In this document: in pieces, positions 24,411 through 32,528 of the stretch
How positions within the stretch are numbered: position 1 is the first letter of the stretch
Layout of the letters: the number at the start of each line of letters is the position of its first letter
Origin: Janthinobacterium fluminis
Lineage (GTDB): Bacteria > Pseudomonadota > Gammaproteobacteria > Burkholderiales > Burkholderiaceae_D
NCBI RefSeq assembly: GCF_028595325.1
Contig: NZ_JAQQXR010000004.1
Coordinates: 248,001-312,000 of the forward strand
DNA length: 64,000 nucleotides
Reading direction: 5' to 3'
Notes under the pieces: model-generated
Told to the model about the DNA's origin: nothing
Databases searched by the model: none
What the model saw: the letters and a program-made list of their open reading frames with translations, nothing else
Position numbers and translations under genes: made by a program

Positions 24411-25429
24411 GCCGCGCTCCGGGCGATCATGCGGTTGCGGTACATGTCGACGATGACGGCGATGACGATGACGGTGCCGGTGATGATGCGTTTGGCCGGG
24501 TCGCTGGCGCCGATCTGCGCCAGGCCCGCCTCCAGCACGGAGATGATCAGCACGCCGATGAAGGTGTTGACGACGGAGCCGCGCCCGCCCATCAGGCTGG
24601 TGCCGCCGATGACGACGGCGGCGATCACCTGCAACTCCATGCCGGCGGCGGCGTTCGGGTCGGCCGCCTCCAGGCGCGACACCTGGAAGGCCGCCGCCAC
24701 CGCGGCCAGCAGGCCGAGCAGCGCGAACACGGCCGCCTTGGTGGGGCGCGTGCGGATGCCGGCCAGGCGCATCGCCTCCTCGTTGGTGCCGATGCCGACC
24801 ATGTGCCGGCCGAACACCGTGTACGACAGCACCAGCTGGCCGACGACGACGATCAGGATGGCCAGCAGGAAGGCCGGCGAGATGCCGCCGACGATGGGGT
24901 CGTTGATGAAGGACACGGCGCCGCCGATGTATTTGGTGCGCGAGTCGGTGGCCAGGTAGGCGGAGCCGCGCGCCACTTCCAGCATGCCGAGCGTGACGAT
25001 GAAGGACGGCACCGACCACGTCACCGTGATCAGGCCGTTGACCATGCCGCACAGGAAGCCGACGGCCAGCGCCAGCGCGGCGGCCGGCATGAAGCCCAGT
25101 TCCCAGTCGACCATCGCCAGACTCAGCACGCCGCCGCACAGGGCCAGCACGGAGCCGACGGACAGGTCAATGCCGCCGATGATCATCACATAGGTCATGC
25201 CGACGGCCATCACGGTCAGCGCCGGGATCTGGTTGGCGATCGTGTTGAAGGTTTTCATGCTCAGGAAGTATTTGCTGGCGTAGCCGAAAAACACCACCAT
25301 GCCGGCCAGCACCAGCACCAGTCCCAGGTATTCCTTGGCGCGCCGCAGCCACAGGGAGGAAGGCTGGCCGCCTTTGGCCGCGCCCGGCTGGGAGTGCGGC
25401 GCTGCCGCCGCGATTGTTTGAGTCGTCAT
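24407..25429 (-). CDS. rbsC: Ribose ABC transporter permease
   Basis: This 340-residue inner-membrane permease of the BPD_transp_2 family has multiple hydrophobic spans. Family motifs include MIIGGIDLSVGSVLAL, ITVTWSVPSFIVTLGML, YTVFGRHMVGIGTNEEAMRLAGI and the EAA-like GGTSLMGGRGSVVNTFIG. The start at 25429 (MTTQTIAAAAPHS) gives a cytoplasmic N-terminus of about 35 residues before the first span. It lies 20 bp after rbsA and overlaps rbsK. Confidence 0.95.
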   Translation of the reverse strand: MTTQTIAAAAPHSQPGAAKGGQPSSLWLRRAKEYLGLVLVLAGMVVFFGYASKYFLSMKTFNTIANQIPALTVMAVGMTYVMIIGGIDLSVGSVLALCGGVLSLAMVDWELGFMPAAALALAVGFLCGMVNGLITVTWSVPSFIVTLGMLEVARGSAYLATDSRTKYIGGAVSFINDPIVGGISPAFLLAILIVVVGQLVLSYTVFGRHMVGIGTNEEAMRLAGIRTRPTKAAVFALLGLLAAVAAAFQVSRLEAADPNAAAGMELQVIAAVVIGGTSLMGGRGSVVNTFIGVLIISVLEAGLAQIGASDPAKRIITGTVIVIAVIVDMYRNRMIARSAA

Positions 25430-25449
25430 TGGATTATCTTTCACTATTA

Positions 25450-26973
25450 TTAAGGCGTCGCCGACGCCGCCGCATCCACATAGCCGCTGAACGCGGCCTC
25501 CATGATCGCGTCCTGGCTGGCCTCGTCGCGCGCGAAGGTGCGCACCATCCTGCCGGCGCTCATCACGGCGATGCGGTCGCACAGCAGCATCAGCTCGACC
25601 AGATCGCTGGACACGACGACCAGCGCCTTGCCCTGCGCCGCCAGCTCCGCCATCAGCTTGTAAATTTCAAATTTGGCGCCGACGTCGATGCCGCGGGTCG
25701 GCTCGTCGAACAGCATCACTTCGCATTCGCGGTGCAGCCAGCGGCCGATGGCGACCTTTTGCTGGTTGCCGCCGGACAGCTGGCCGACCGGCTGCTCGAC
25801 CGAGCTGGCGCGCAGCGACATCAGCTTGCCGATGCGTTCGGCGATGCCGCCCTCCTTGGCCCGGCTCAGCCAGCCGCCCCTGGCCACCTGGGCGATGCCG
25901 CTCAAGGTGGTGTTGACGCGCACCGACTGCGGCAGCAGCAAGCCCTGCTCCTTGCGGTCCTCGGACACCATCGCGATGCCGTTGCGCACGGCGTCGAACG
26001 GCGAGGCGATGGCCCGCTCCGTGCCGTTGACGCTGATGCGGCCGGCGTCGCGCTTGTCGGCGCCGTAGATCAGCCGCAGCGCCTCCGTGCGGCCCGAGCC
26101 GACCAGGCCGGCGATGCCGAAAATCTCGCCGCCGCGCGCCTCGAAGCTGACGTCGCGCACCGCGGCGCCGCGGCACAGGCCAGCCACTTTCAGCGAGATG
26201 GCGCTCGGCTGCGGCGCCGGCCGGTCCAGGCGCTCGCCCACCTCGCGCCCGACCATCAGCTTGACCACCTCGGGAATGCTGATGTCGGCGGCCGCGTGGG
26301 TGCCCACGACGACGCCGTCGCGCAGCACCGAAATCGTATCGGCGATGCGTTTGGTTTCTTCCAGCCGGTGGGAAATGTAGATGATGCCGACGCCCTTCGC
26401 CTTCAAACGCTCGATCTGCACGAACAGCAGGTCGACCTCGCGGCCGGTCAGCATCGCCGTCGGCTCGTCGAGTATCAGCACCTTGCAGTCGGCGCTGATG
26501 TTGGCGGCGATTTCAATCATCTGGCGCTGGCCGATGCCCAGTTGCGACACCGGCGTGGCCGGGTCGAGCGCGCCGAGGCCGACCTGGGCCATGCACGCGG
26601 CGGCGGCGGCATTCAGCGCGGTGTAATCGACGCAGCCGAAGCGGCGCGGCAGCTTGCGCAGGAACAGGTTCTCGGCCACGGTCAGCGTGTTCACCAGGCT
26701 CAGCTCCTGCAGCACCATGCGCACGCCGCGCGCCTCGGCCTGGGCGCGCGAGGCCGGCGCGAACGGCGCGCCGTCCAGCGTCATGCTGCCGGCCAGCGGC
26801 GTCACCAGCCCGCAGATGATTTTCGATAGCGTGCTCTTGCCGGCGCCGTTTTCGCCGGCCAGCACGCGCACCTCGCCCGGATACAGGCTCAGATGCACAT
26901 CCTGCAACACCGGCCCGGCATAGGACATCGACAGCCCGTTGATTTGCAACAAGGGCTCAATAGAGGAAGTCAT
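25450..26973 (-). CDS. rbsA: Ribose ABC transporter ATP-binding protein (double nucleotide-binding domain)
   Basis: This 507-residue tandem ATPase energises ribose uptake. The first domain has Walker A GENGAGKST, signature VSQLGIGQRQM and Walker B VLILDEPTAML. The second has the degenerate GLVGSGRTEA typical of RbsA-like proteins, the signature QLSGGNQQKVAI and EVMLFDEPTRGIDVGAK. The layout matches sugar importers of the Rbs/Mgl/Ara class. The C-terminal FSGYVDAAASATP is short. A hairpin with a T-run separates it from rbsB. Confidence 0.95.
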   Translation of the reverse strand: MTSSIEPLLQINGLSMSYAGPVLQDVHLSLYPGEVRVLAGENGAGKSTLSKIICGLVTPLAGSMTLDGAPFAPASRAQAEARGVRMVLQELSLVNTLTVAENLFLRKLPRRFGCVDYTALNAAAAACMAQVGLGALDPATPVSQLGIGQRQMIEIAANISADCKVLILDEPTAMLTGREVDLLFVQIERLKAKGVGIIYISHRLEETKRIADTISVLRDGVVVGTHAAADISIPEVVKLMVGREVGERLDRPAPQPSAISLKVAGLCRGAAVRDVSFEARGGEIFGIAGLVGSGRTEALRLIYGADKRDAGRISVNGTERAIASPFDAVRNGIAMVSEDRKEQGLLLPQSVRVNTTLSGIAQVARGGWLSRAKEGGIAERIGKLMSLRASSVEQPVGQLSGGNQQKVAIGRWLHRECEVMLFDEPTRGIDVGAKFEIYKLMAELAAQGKALVVVSSDLVELMLLCDRIAVMSAGRMVRTFARDEASQDAIMEAAFSGYVDAAASATP

Positions 26974-26993
26974 GGGATATTCTTAACGGATAG

Positions 26994-27045
26994 AAAAACG
27001 GGGTCCGGCCCCGTTTTTTTGAGGGGGGCGGGCCGGCGGCCCGCC
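26994..27045 (-). terminator. Intercistronic hairpins between rbsB and rbsA
   Basis: Two hairpins lie in the 80-bp gap: GCGGGCC/GGCCCGC (27029-27045), and an AAAACGGGG/CCCCGTTTT stem (26995-27017). The second stem is bounded by runs of T on either strand. Read from rbsB it resembles a leaky terminator that would keep the binding protein more abundant than the transporter. Confidence 0.65.
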
Positions 27046-27053
27046 CGCAACGC

Positions 27054-28010
27054 TTACTTCTTGCTGCCGGCCACCAAATCGACCGGGGTTTCGACGATGC
27101 CGCCCAGCGTCTTGATCGGCGTCTTCGCCTTCAGGAACTTCAGCGCGTTTTCAATGCCGTAGATGGCCAGCTTGTCGGCGTGCTGCTCGGCGGTCGCCGT
27201 CATGCGGCCATCCTTGAGCATGGGCGCGACGGCCGAAATATTGTCGAAGCCCACCACCCGCACCTTGCCCGTCAGACCGGCCGACTTGACGGCCGCGACG
27301 GCGCCGATGGCCATGCTGTCGTTACCGCACAGCAGCGCCTTGATGTCCGGATTTTCGCTCAACATCGCCGCGGCCACCTTGTTGGCCTTGTCGATTTCCC
27401 ATTCGCCAGTTTGCAGGCTGACCACTTTCGCGCCCGCCTTCTTCATCGCGTCCTGGAAGCCGGCCGTGCGCAGCTTGGCATTGTTCGCCGTCGGCAAGCC
27501 TTCGATGATGCCGACCTTGTCGCCGGCCTTGATGAACTTGGCCAGATAGTCGCCGACCTGCTCGGCGCCCTTGCGGTCCAGCGGGCCGACGAACGGCACC
27601 GTGATGCCCTTCTCTTTCAGGGCGGCGGCGTCGAACTGGTTGTCGATATTGATGACGACGATGCCGGCGTTGATGGCGCGCTTGGCGACGGCCACCAGCG
27701 CCTTCGAGTCGGCCGGCGCGATGACGATCGCGTCGACGTTGGAAATAATCATCTGCTCGACGAGCTTGATCTGGCCGGCCGTGTCGCTCTCGTCCTTGAC
27801 GCCGTTGGTGATCAACTCGTACTTGTCGCTGTTCTTCTTCTGGTGCGCCTTCGCGCCGTTTTCCATCGTCAGGAAAAACTCATTGGCGAGCGACTTCATC
27901 ACCAATGCGACGCGCGGCTTCTCCGCGCTGGCCTGGGCCGACGGCATCGCCATACACAAACTTGCGGCCGCCACGGCGATCGATTTGGAAAACAGGGAAA
28001 TGCTGCTCAT
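27054..28010 (-). CDS. rbsB: Ribose ABC transporter periplasmic binding protein
   Basis: This 318-residue protein has a signal peptide (residues 1-28, ending SAQASA). A type I periplasmic-binding fold follows: VALVMKSLANEFFLTMENGAK, GQIKLVEQMIISNVDAIVIAPADSKAL, INIDNQFD, ALLCGNDSMAIGAVAAVKSAG and VVGFDNISA. It captures ribose and delivers it to RbsC. The start MSSISLFSK at 28010 gives the best signal peptide; a longer in-frame start reads through the operator region. First gene of the operon. Confidence 0.95.
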   Translation of the reverse strand: MSSISLFSKSIAVAAASLCMAMPSAQASAEKPRVALVMKSLANEFFLTMENGAKAHQKKNSDKYELITNGVKDESDTAGQIKLVEQMIISNVDAIVIAPADSKALVAVAKRAINAGIVVINIDNQFDAAALKEKGITVPFVGPLDRKGAEQVGDYLAKFIKAGDKVGIIEGLPTANNAKLRTAGFQDAMKKAGAKVVSLQTGEWEIDKANKVAAAMLSENPDIKALLCGNDSMAIGAVAAVKSAGLTGKVRVVGFDNISAVAPMLKDGRMTATAEQHADKLAIYGIENALKFLKAKTPIKTLGGIVETPVDLVAGSKK

Positions 28011-28071
28011 TGGGGGTATCTCCAGAATAGATGATTGTCTAAGAAATCGCGCCGTACAGACCAAAAAAACC

Positions 28072-28101
28072 TACGCAAACGATTGCGCAATCGTTTGCGT
28101 A
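28072..28101. promoter_or_regulatory. RbsR operator: perfect 30-bp palindrome
   Basis: The two halves, TACGCAAACGATTGC (28072-28086) and GCAATCGTTTGCGTA (28087-28101), are exact inverse complements. The core GCAAACGATTGC is a LacI-family-type site. It lies 62 bases upstream of the rbsB start, where it would block transcription of rbsBACKDR until ribose is present. Confidence 0.8.
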
Positions 28102-28191
28102 TTAGATCGCGGACAGCCCCGCAGTGTCAAGAGTTTCTTTCCGTGCAACTATTCCCGGGACCGGGGCGCCGCCCCGAAGTCCGCCCCGGCC

Positions 28192-28211
28192 GCCGGGGGC
28201 CAGGCCCCGGC
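28192..28211 (-). terminator. Hairpin after the LysE-family gene
   Basis: GCCGGGG (28192-28198) pairs with CCCCGGC (28205-28211). It is 9 bp past the stop of the minus-strand gene. On the plus strand TTTT follows. A second stem CGGGGCG/CGCCCCG lies at 28162-28176. Together they separate the LysE gene from the rbs promoter. Confidence 0.5.
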
Positions 28212-28219
28212 TTTTCCCC

Positions 28220-28825
28220 TCAGCTCGCCACCAGGCGCCCCGCCAGCACCACAAACACCGCCGGCAACACATACTTGCCCATCCCCGACTTCGACTTCAT
28301 CCGCCGCGTGATGCGCGCGGCCAGCAAGGCATACAGCGCGTCGAAGAACAAGCCGGTCAGCACCAGCAGCGTGCCCAGCCACAAATACTGCATCGGCACG
28401 GAGGCGCCGCCGGCGCTGACGAACTGCGGCAAGAACAAGCTGCAAAACAGCAGCGCCTTGGGGTTCAGCAAATTCGTCAGGAAACCGCGCACAAACGAGG
28501 CGCCCGCCTTCGGCGCCACGTCGGCGACCGTGTCGAGCTGCAGATTGGCCCGCAGCATCTTCACCGCCAGATACACCAGATACGCCGCCCCGCCCCAGCG
28601 CACCAGGGACAAGGCCCCCGGATGCGCCGCCATCAGCGCCGCCAAGCCCAGGCCCGACATCAACACATGCATCGCCCGCGAGGCGGCGATGCCGAGCGCC
28701 GTCACCAGCGCGATGCCGGCGCCGCGCGCCGCTCCCGTGGCGATGACCAGCGCCATATCCGGCCCCGGCAACAGGAACACACCGGCCAGGGCCGCAAGGT
28801 ACATGATCGAGGTGGACGTATCCAT
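28220..28825 (-). CDS. LysE/RhtB-family amino-acid exporter
   Basis: This 201-residue inner-membrane protein has six hydrophobic spans. The LysE signature FLLPGPDMALVIATGAARGAGIALVTALG occupies residues 17-45, and FLTNLLNPKALLFCSLFLPQF lies mid-protein. Members export amino acids or homoserine lactones. It is transcribed divergently from an Lrp-type regulator (127-bp gap), which is the usual control arrangement for this family. Substrate is unknown. Confidence 0.9.
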   Translation of the reverse strand: MDTSTSIMYLAALAGVFLLPGPDMALVIATGAARGAGIALVTALGIAASRAMHVLMSGLGLAALMAAHPGALSLVRWGGAAYLVYLAVKMLRANLQLDTVADVAPKAGASFVRGFLTNLLNPKALLFCSLFLPQFVSAGGASVPMQYLWLGTLLVLTGLFFDALYALLAARITRRMKSKSGMGKYVLPAVFVVLAGRLVAS

Positions 28826-28952
28826 AATGACTCCGCTGAAGGGCTATAACAATGGCTTCATTATCGAACCGGGGCGCTGAAATGTGCTTGCTATTTCTGC
28901 CCCGCGTGGCATAGTTATGAGAAGATTCCACTAAAATTACGCATATCATTAG

Positions 28953-29441
28953 ATGAAAAACTCATATAACGAACTGGACGAAGTGGACCTGCGCATCCTG
29001 GCGCTGTTGCAGGACGAGGGGCGGCTGTCCAACGCCCGCCTGGCCGAGCGCCTCAAACTGAGCGAAACGCCGGTGTGGCGCCGCCTGCGCCGGCTCGAGG
29101 ACGAGGGCTACATCAAGGCTTACCAGGCCGTCATCGACCGCAAGAAGCTGGGCATCGGCCTGGTCGCCTTCGTCCGCGTCACCTTCGCCAACCACGCGGG
29201 CGAGCAGCCGCACCAGTTCGAGGAGGCGATCCAGCGCATTCCCGAGATACTGTCTTGCCACAACGTCACCGGCGAATCGGACTACCTGCTGCAAGTGGTC
29301 GCGCGCGACATCGAAAGCTATGGCGACTTCGTCTCCACCGTGCTGCGCAGGCTGCCGGGCGTGGCCGAGATCCACTCCAGCCTGTCGATGCGCGAAATCA
29401 AATCGTCGAACCGCCTGCCCATGCCGGGAAGGCAGAATTAA
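28953..29441 (+). CDS. Lrp/AsnC-family transcriptional regulator
   Basis: This 162-residue protein has an N-terminal helix-turn-helix (LDEVDLRILALLQDEGRLSN, LAERLKLSETPVWRRLRRLE). The C-terminal RAM ligand domain contains HNVTGESDYLLQVVARDIESYG and GVAEIHSSLSMREIK. It is divergent from the LysE-family exporter and probably controls it in response to an amino acid. The SETPVWRR recognition helix is the variant common in Lrp proteins paired with exporters. Confidence 0.93.
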   Translation: MKNSYNELDEVDLRILALLQDEGRLSNARLAERLKLSETPVWRRLRRLEDEGYIKAYQAVIDRKKLGIGLVAFVRVTFANHAGEQPHQFEEAIQRIPEILSCHNVTGESDYLLQVVARDIESYGDFVSTVLRRLPGVAEIHSSLSMREIKSSNRLPMPGRQN

Positions 29442-29614
29442 GGCGCCGGCAACGCCGAAGCGCCGGCCGGAAGCCGCCGCCGGCTTCGATCTGCATCATC
29501 ATTTCTCTGCATTGCCGGAATTTTCCGCCGCTCCGCCAGGTCTATACTGATGCCTGCCACGCCTGTCACGGTGGCTGCCGCATCTTCCAGCAATCCAATC
29601 AAAGGAGTATCAAC

Positions 29615-29974
29615 ATGGCCTATGTAGATGGTTTCGTTGTCCCGCTTCCCACGAAAAACCTGGATGCCTACCTCGATATGTCGCGCCGCTGCGGCGCGAT
29701 CTGGCGCGAACACGGCGCGCTGGAATTCCGCGAGTGCATAGGCGACGACGTCAAGCCGGGCAAGCTGACGTCCTTCCCGCAAAGCGTCAACCTGGAAGAC
29801 GGCGAGACGGTGGTGTTCTCGTGGATCGTCTACGAATCGCGGGCCAGGCGCGACGCCGTCAACGACAAGGTGATGTCGGACCCGCGCATGGCCGACATGA
29901 TGAAGCCGGAGAACCTGCCCTTCGACGGCAAGCGCATGATCTACGGCGGCTTCGAGATGCGCATCGACCTGTGA
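29615..29974 (+). CDS. DUF1428 family protein
   Basis: This 119-residue ferredoxin-like (dimeric alpha-beta barrel) protein spans the family. It starts MAYVDGFVVPLPTKNLDAYL and has ALEFRECIGDDV, ETVVFSWIVYESRARRDAVN, MMKPENLPFDGKRMIYGGFE. Function of the family is unknown. AAAGGAG lies before the ATG. It ends 17 bp from the convergent penicillin-acylase-family gene. The 173-base gap before it shows no other gene. Confidence 0.88.
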   Translation: MAYVDGFVVPLPTKNLDAYLDMSRRCGAIWREHGALEFRECIGDDVKPGKLTSFPQSVNLEDGETVVFSWIVYESRARRDAVNDKVMSDPRMADMMKPENLPFDGKRMIYGGFEMRIDL

Positions 29975-29990
29975 GCGGGCGCAGCAGGCG

Positions 29991-32399
29991 CTAATCGGCC
30001 TTCGTAAACGTCAGCGTGTGCTGCGCCGGGCCGGGCAACAGCGGCGTCGGCCGCCCGGCAACCCAGTCCGCGTGGCCGGCCAGGAAATACGGCGAGAGCG
30101 GATGCCCGCTCTGGCCGCCCGGCATATTGAAGACGCCCAGCTCTTCCCGGCCCGGCGACACCGTCAGCCGCTCCGACTGGCCGAAGTTGCGGCCGGCCAC
30201 GCGCGGCATGTGGTTATCGCCCGGCAGCATGTCGGCCGGCACGGCCAGCCAGCGCCGCAGCCACGGCACGGCCGCGCTGATCGGATGGGCGATGGCGGCC
30301 GTGTTGCGCTCGCCCCAGGTCGCCGCCGCCAGCGGCTTGCCGTCCTTGCCGAGGTCGGCGATGACGCGGTCGACGGCGGCCAGTTGCAGTGCCTGCCAAC
30401 TGGCGTGCCCGGCCGGCAGCCAGCCGGCCGGCCGCTCGTCGAGCAGGCGCCCGATCACGACGGGCCAGCGCGAGGTCGCGCCGGCCACGCTGGCCTTGTC
30501 GTCGAGCTTGGCCAGCTCGCCGTTGGCGCCCTCGAACAGCAGGTCGTAGAGCGCGTACATGAAGCCGCGCGTGAGGCGGTAGCCGACCGAATCGACGCTG
30601 GCGTGGCCGCTCCAGCCCGTTTTCAGCAATTCCAGGAATTGCGCCCGCTGCGGCCGGTTGGCGATGGCGCCGCCATCCAGCGCGGCGATGGCGCGGTCGC
30701 GCCAGCCCGACAGGAAGATCGCGCGGTCGTCCAGCCCCACGTCGTAGACGCTGCGCACATCGGTCTTCGCGCCCAGCGCGCTCAAGCCGTCGCGCACCTG
30801 GCGGCTGCGCGCGCCCAGGTCGTAGCCGCCGTCGCCGAGCAAGTCGGCGTCGGCGCCCATCAATTGCCGGCTGTTGGCGGTCGACAACTGGCCGTCGGCG
30901 GGATTGCGCACCTGCGGGTATTCGACGGGCGCCAGCCAGCCCTGCCAGGACGCCACCGAACCGCCGGGTTCCAGCGGGAAGCTGGTGGCCAGCCCCGCCT
31001 GGGCGCGCCGCGGCAGCGGCCCGGCGATGGTCCAGCCGATATTGCCGGCGGCGTCGCCGGCAACGAAATTTTGCGCCGGCACGCCCATGCGCGCCGCCAC
31101 CGTCAGCGCCTCGTCGAGCGTGTCGACCGACTCCAGTTGCTGCGGATTCAGATTGACGGCCTCGGCCGCGTGCGCCACCCAGTGGATCGCGTAACTGCGC
31201 CCCGCCACCTCGCGCAGCGGCCCCAGGGAAGTCTCGCGCACCAGCAGCTTGTCGGCCGGCGCGCCCTTGACCAGTATCGTTTCCTCATGCGCCTGCGGGC
31301 GCTCCCAGCCGGCCGGCGTGCGCACCTGGCCGGGCTTGGCGGCGTCCACGCCGAGCTCGACCAGATCGAGGTAATCGCCATAACTGTTGGTGAAGCCCCA
31401 GGCCACGTGGCCGTTGCTGCCGACAGCCAGCAGCGGCGGCGCGCCCGGCAGCATCACGCCGGCCATGCGCCGCACGCCGCCGCGCGCGTCGGGAAATTGC
31501 AGCGCCACGCGATACCAGGTGTTCGGCAACTGTATACCGAGGTGCATGTCGTCGGCGACGATGGCCGCGCCGTCCTGGCTGCGGCTGCCCGCCAGCGCCC
31601 AGTTGTTACTGCCCACGGCATCGAGAAACTCGGCGGCGGCCAGCTTGGGCGCGTCCGCCGCGCGCGGCTTGCCCCACCACGCCGGCGCCGTCGGCGGAAT
31701 GGCCATGGCGGGCGCGGCGACGCGCTCCGCGTCCAGCGGCGCGTCCCACTGCGTCGCCTCCGGCAGCAGGAAGGCCCGCTGCTCGGCGCTGCTGTGCTCC
31801 TTCAACCAGCCGCGCGCCAGTTCGCGCGGCGCCTGGCCGCCCTGCAAATCGAAATACATCGCCCACACCACCAGCAGCGAATCGGCCACCGACCACGGAC
31901 GCGGCTGCACGCCGATCAAGGCATATTCGAAGGGCCGCGCCGACAGCGCCGCCAGGCCGTCGTTGACGCCGCGGACATAGCGCGCAAGAAACTCGCGCTG
32001 CTCGGCCGGCATGGCCTTCACGGCCAGTTCGGCGCGGGCGCGGAAACGGTGCAGACGGCGCGCCCGGTCGAGCTCCAGCGCGCGCGGCCCGAACAACTCG
32101 GCCAGCTCGCCGGCGCCCACGCGGCGCAGCAAATCCATTTGGAAGAAGCGGTCCTGCGCCTGCACGAAACCGCTGGCGTAGGCGACGTCGAGGCGGTTGC
32201 CGCCGCTGATGAGCGGCACGCCGCGGGCGTCGCGCGCCACGCTGACGCTGCCGTGCAAGCCGGCCACGGCCTGGCTGCCGTCCAGCCGCGCCAGGCTGCC
32301 GCGCAAGAACAGGTACAGCACCAGCGCCAGCGCCGCCAGCAACACCAGCAGCGCCAGCACAACACGCCGGGACCAGACCTTCATCGCACTTTTCCGCAT
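29991..32399 (-). CDS. Penicillin-acylase-family (S45 Ntn) amidohydrolase
   Basis: This 802-residue secreted or membrane-anchored protein has an N-terminal hydrophobic segment (residues 13-33). The alpha-chain region contains RDARGVPLISGGNRLDVAYASGFVQAQDRFFQMDLLRR. The autocatalytic processing site is in DAVGSNNWALAGSRS, with Ser264 becoming the N-terminal nucleophile of the beta chain. DDMHLGIQLPNTWYRV and a C-terminal GGQSGHPLSPYF are family hallmarks. Members cleave penicillin G, cephalosporin or acyl-homoserine lactones. Substrate cannot be told from sequence. No operon partner: a GC-rich hairpin separates it from the PepSY gene. Confidence 0.9.
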   Translation of the reverse strand: MRKSAMKVWSRRVVLALLVLLAALALVLYLFLRGSLARLDGSQAVAGLHGSVSVARDARGVPLISGGNRLDVAYASGFVQAQDRFFQMDLLRRVGAGELAELFGPRALELDRARRLHRFRARAELAVKAMPAEQREFLARYVRGVNDGLAALSARPFEYALIGVQPRPWSVADSLLVVWAMYFDLQGGQAPRELARGWLKEHSSAEQRAFLLPEATQWDAPLDAERVAAPAMAIPPTAPAWWGKPRAADAPKLAAAEFLDAVGSNNWALAGSRSQDGAAIVADDMHLGIQLPNTWYRVALQFPDARGGVRRMAGVMLPGAPPLLAVGSNGHVAWGFTNSYGDYLDLVELGVDAAKPGQVRTPAGWERPQAHEETILVKGAPADKLLVRETSLGPLREVAGRSYAIHWVAHAAEAVNLNPQQLESVDTLDEALTVAARMGVPAQNFVAGDAAGNIGWTIAGPLPRRAQAGLATSFPLEPGGSVASWQGWLAPVEYPQVRNPADGQLSTANSRQLMGADADLLGDGGYDLGARSRQVRDGLSALGAKTDVRSVYDVGLDDRAIFLSGWRDRAIAALDGGAIANRPQRAQFLELLKTGWSGHASVDSVGYRLTRGFMYALYDLLFEGANGELAKLDDKASVAGATSRWPVVIGRLLDERPAGWLPAGHASWQALQLAAVDRVIADLGKDGKPLAAATWGERNTAAIAHPISAAVPWLRRWLAVPADMLPGDNHMPRVAGRNFGQSERLTVSPGREELGVFNMPGGQSGHPLSPYFLAGHADWVAGRPTPLLPGPAQHTLTFTKAD

Positions 32400-32486
32400 G
32401 GGACTCCTGTGGGTTCAACCGGGAAGAGCCGCTATGGTACATCGGAACAGCGGAAAATTGATGCCGGAGTGGCCAAGGCCGGCGGC

Positions 32487-32526
32487 GCCGCGATCCGCCC
32501 CCGCTGTTGGCGGGGCGGATCGCGGC
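32487..32526 (-). terminator. Terminator-like hairpin after the iron-uptake operon
   Basis: A 15-bp perfect stem pairs GCCGCGATCCGCCCC (32487-32501) with GGGGCGGATCGCGGC (32512-32526) around a 10-base loop. It starts immediately after the PepSY gene stop. There is no T-run, so it may be a barrier or stabiliser rather than an intrinsic terminator. Confidence 0.6.
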
Positions 32527-32528
32527 TG

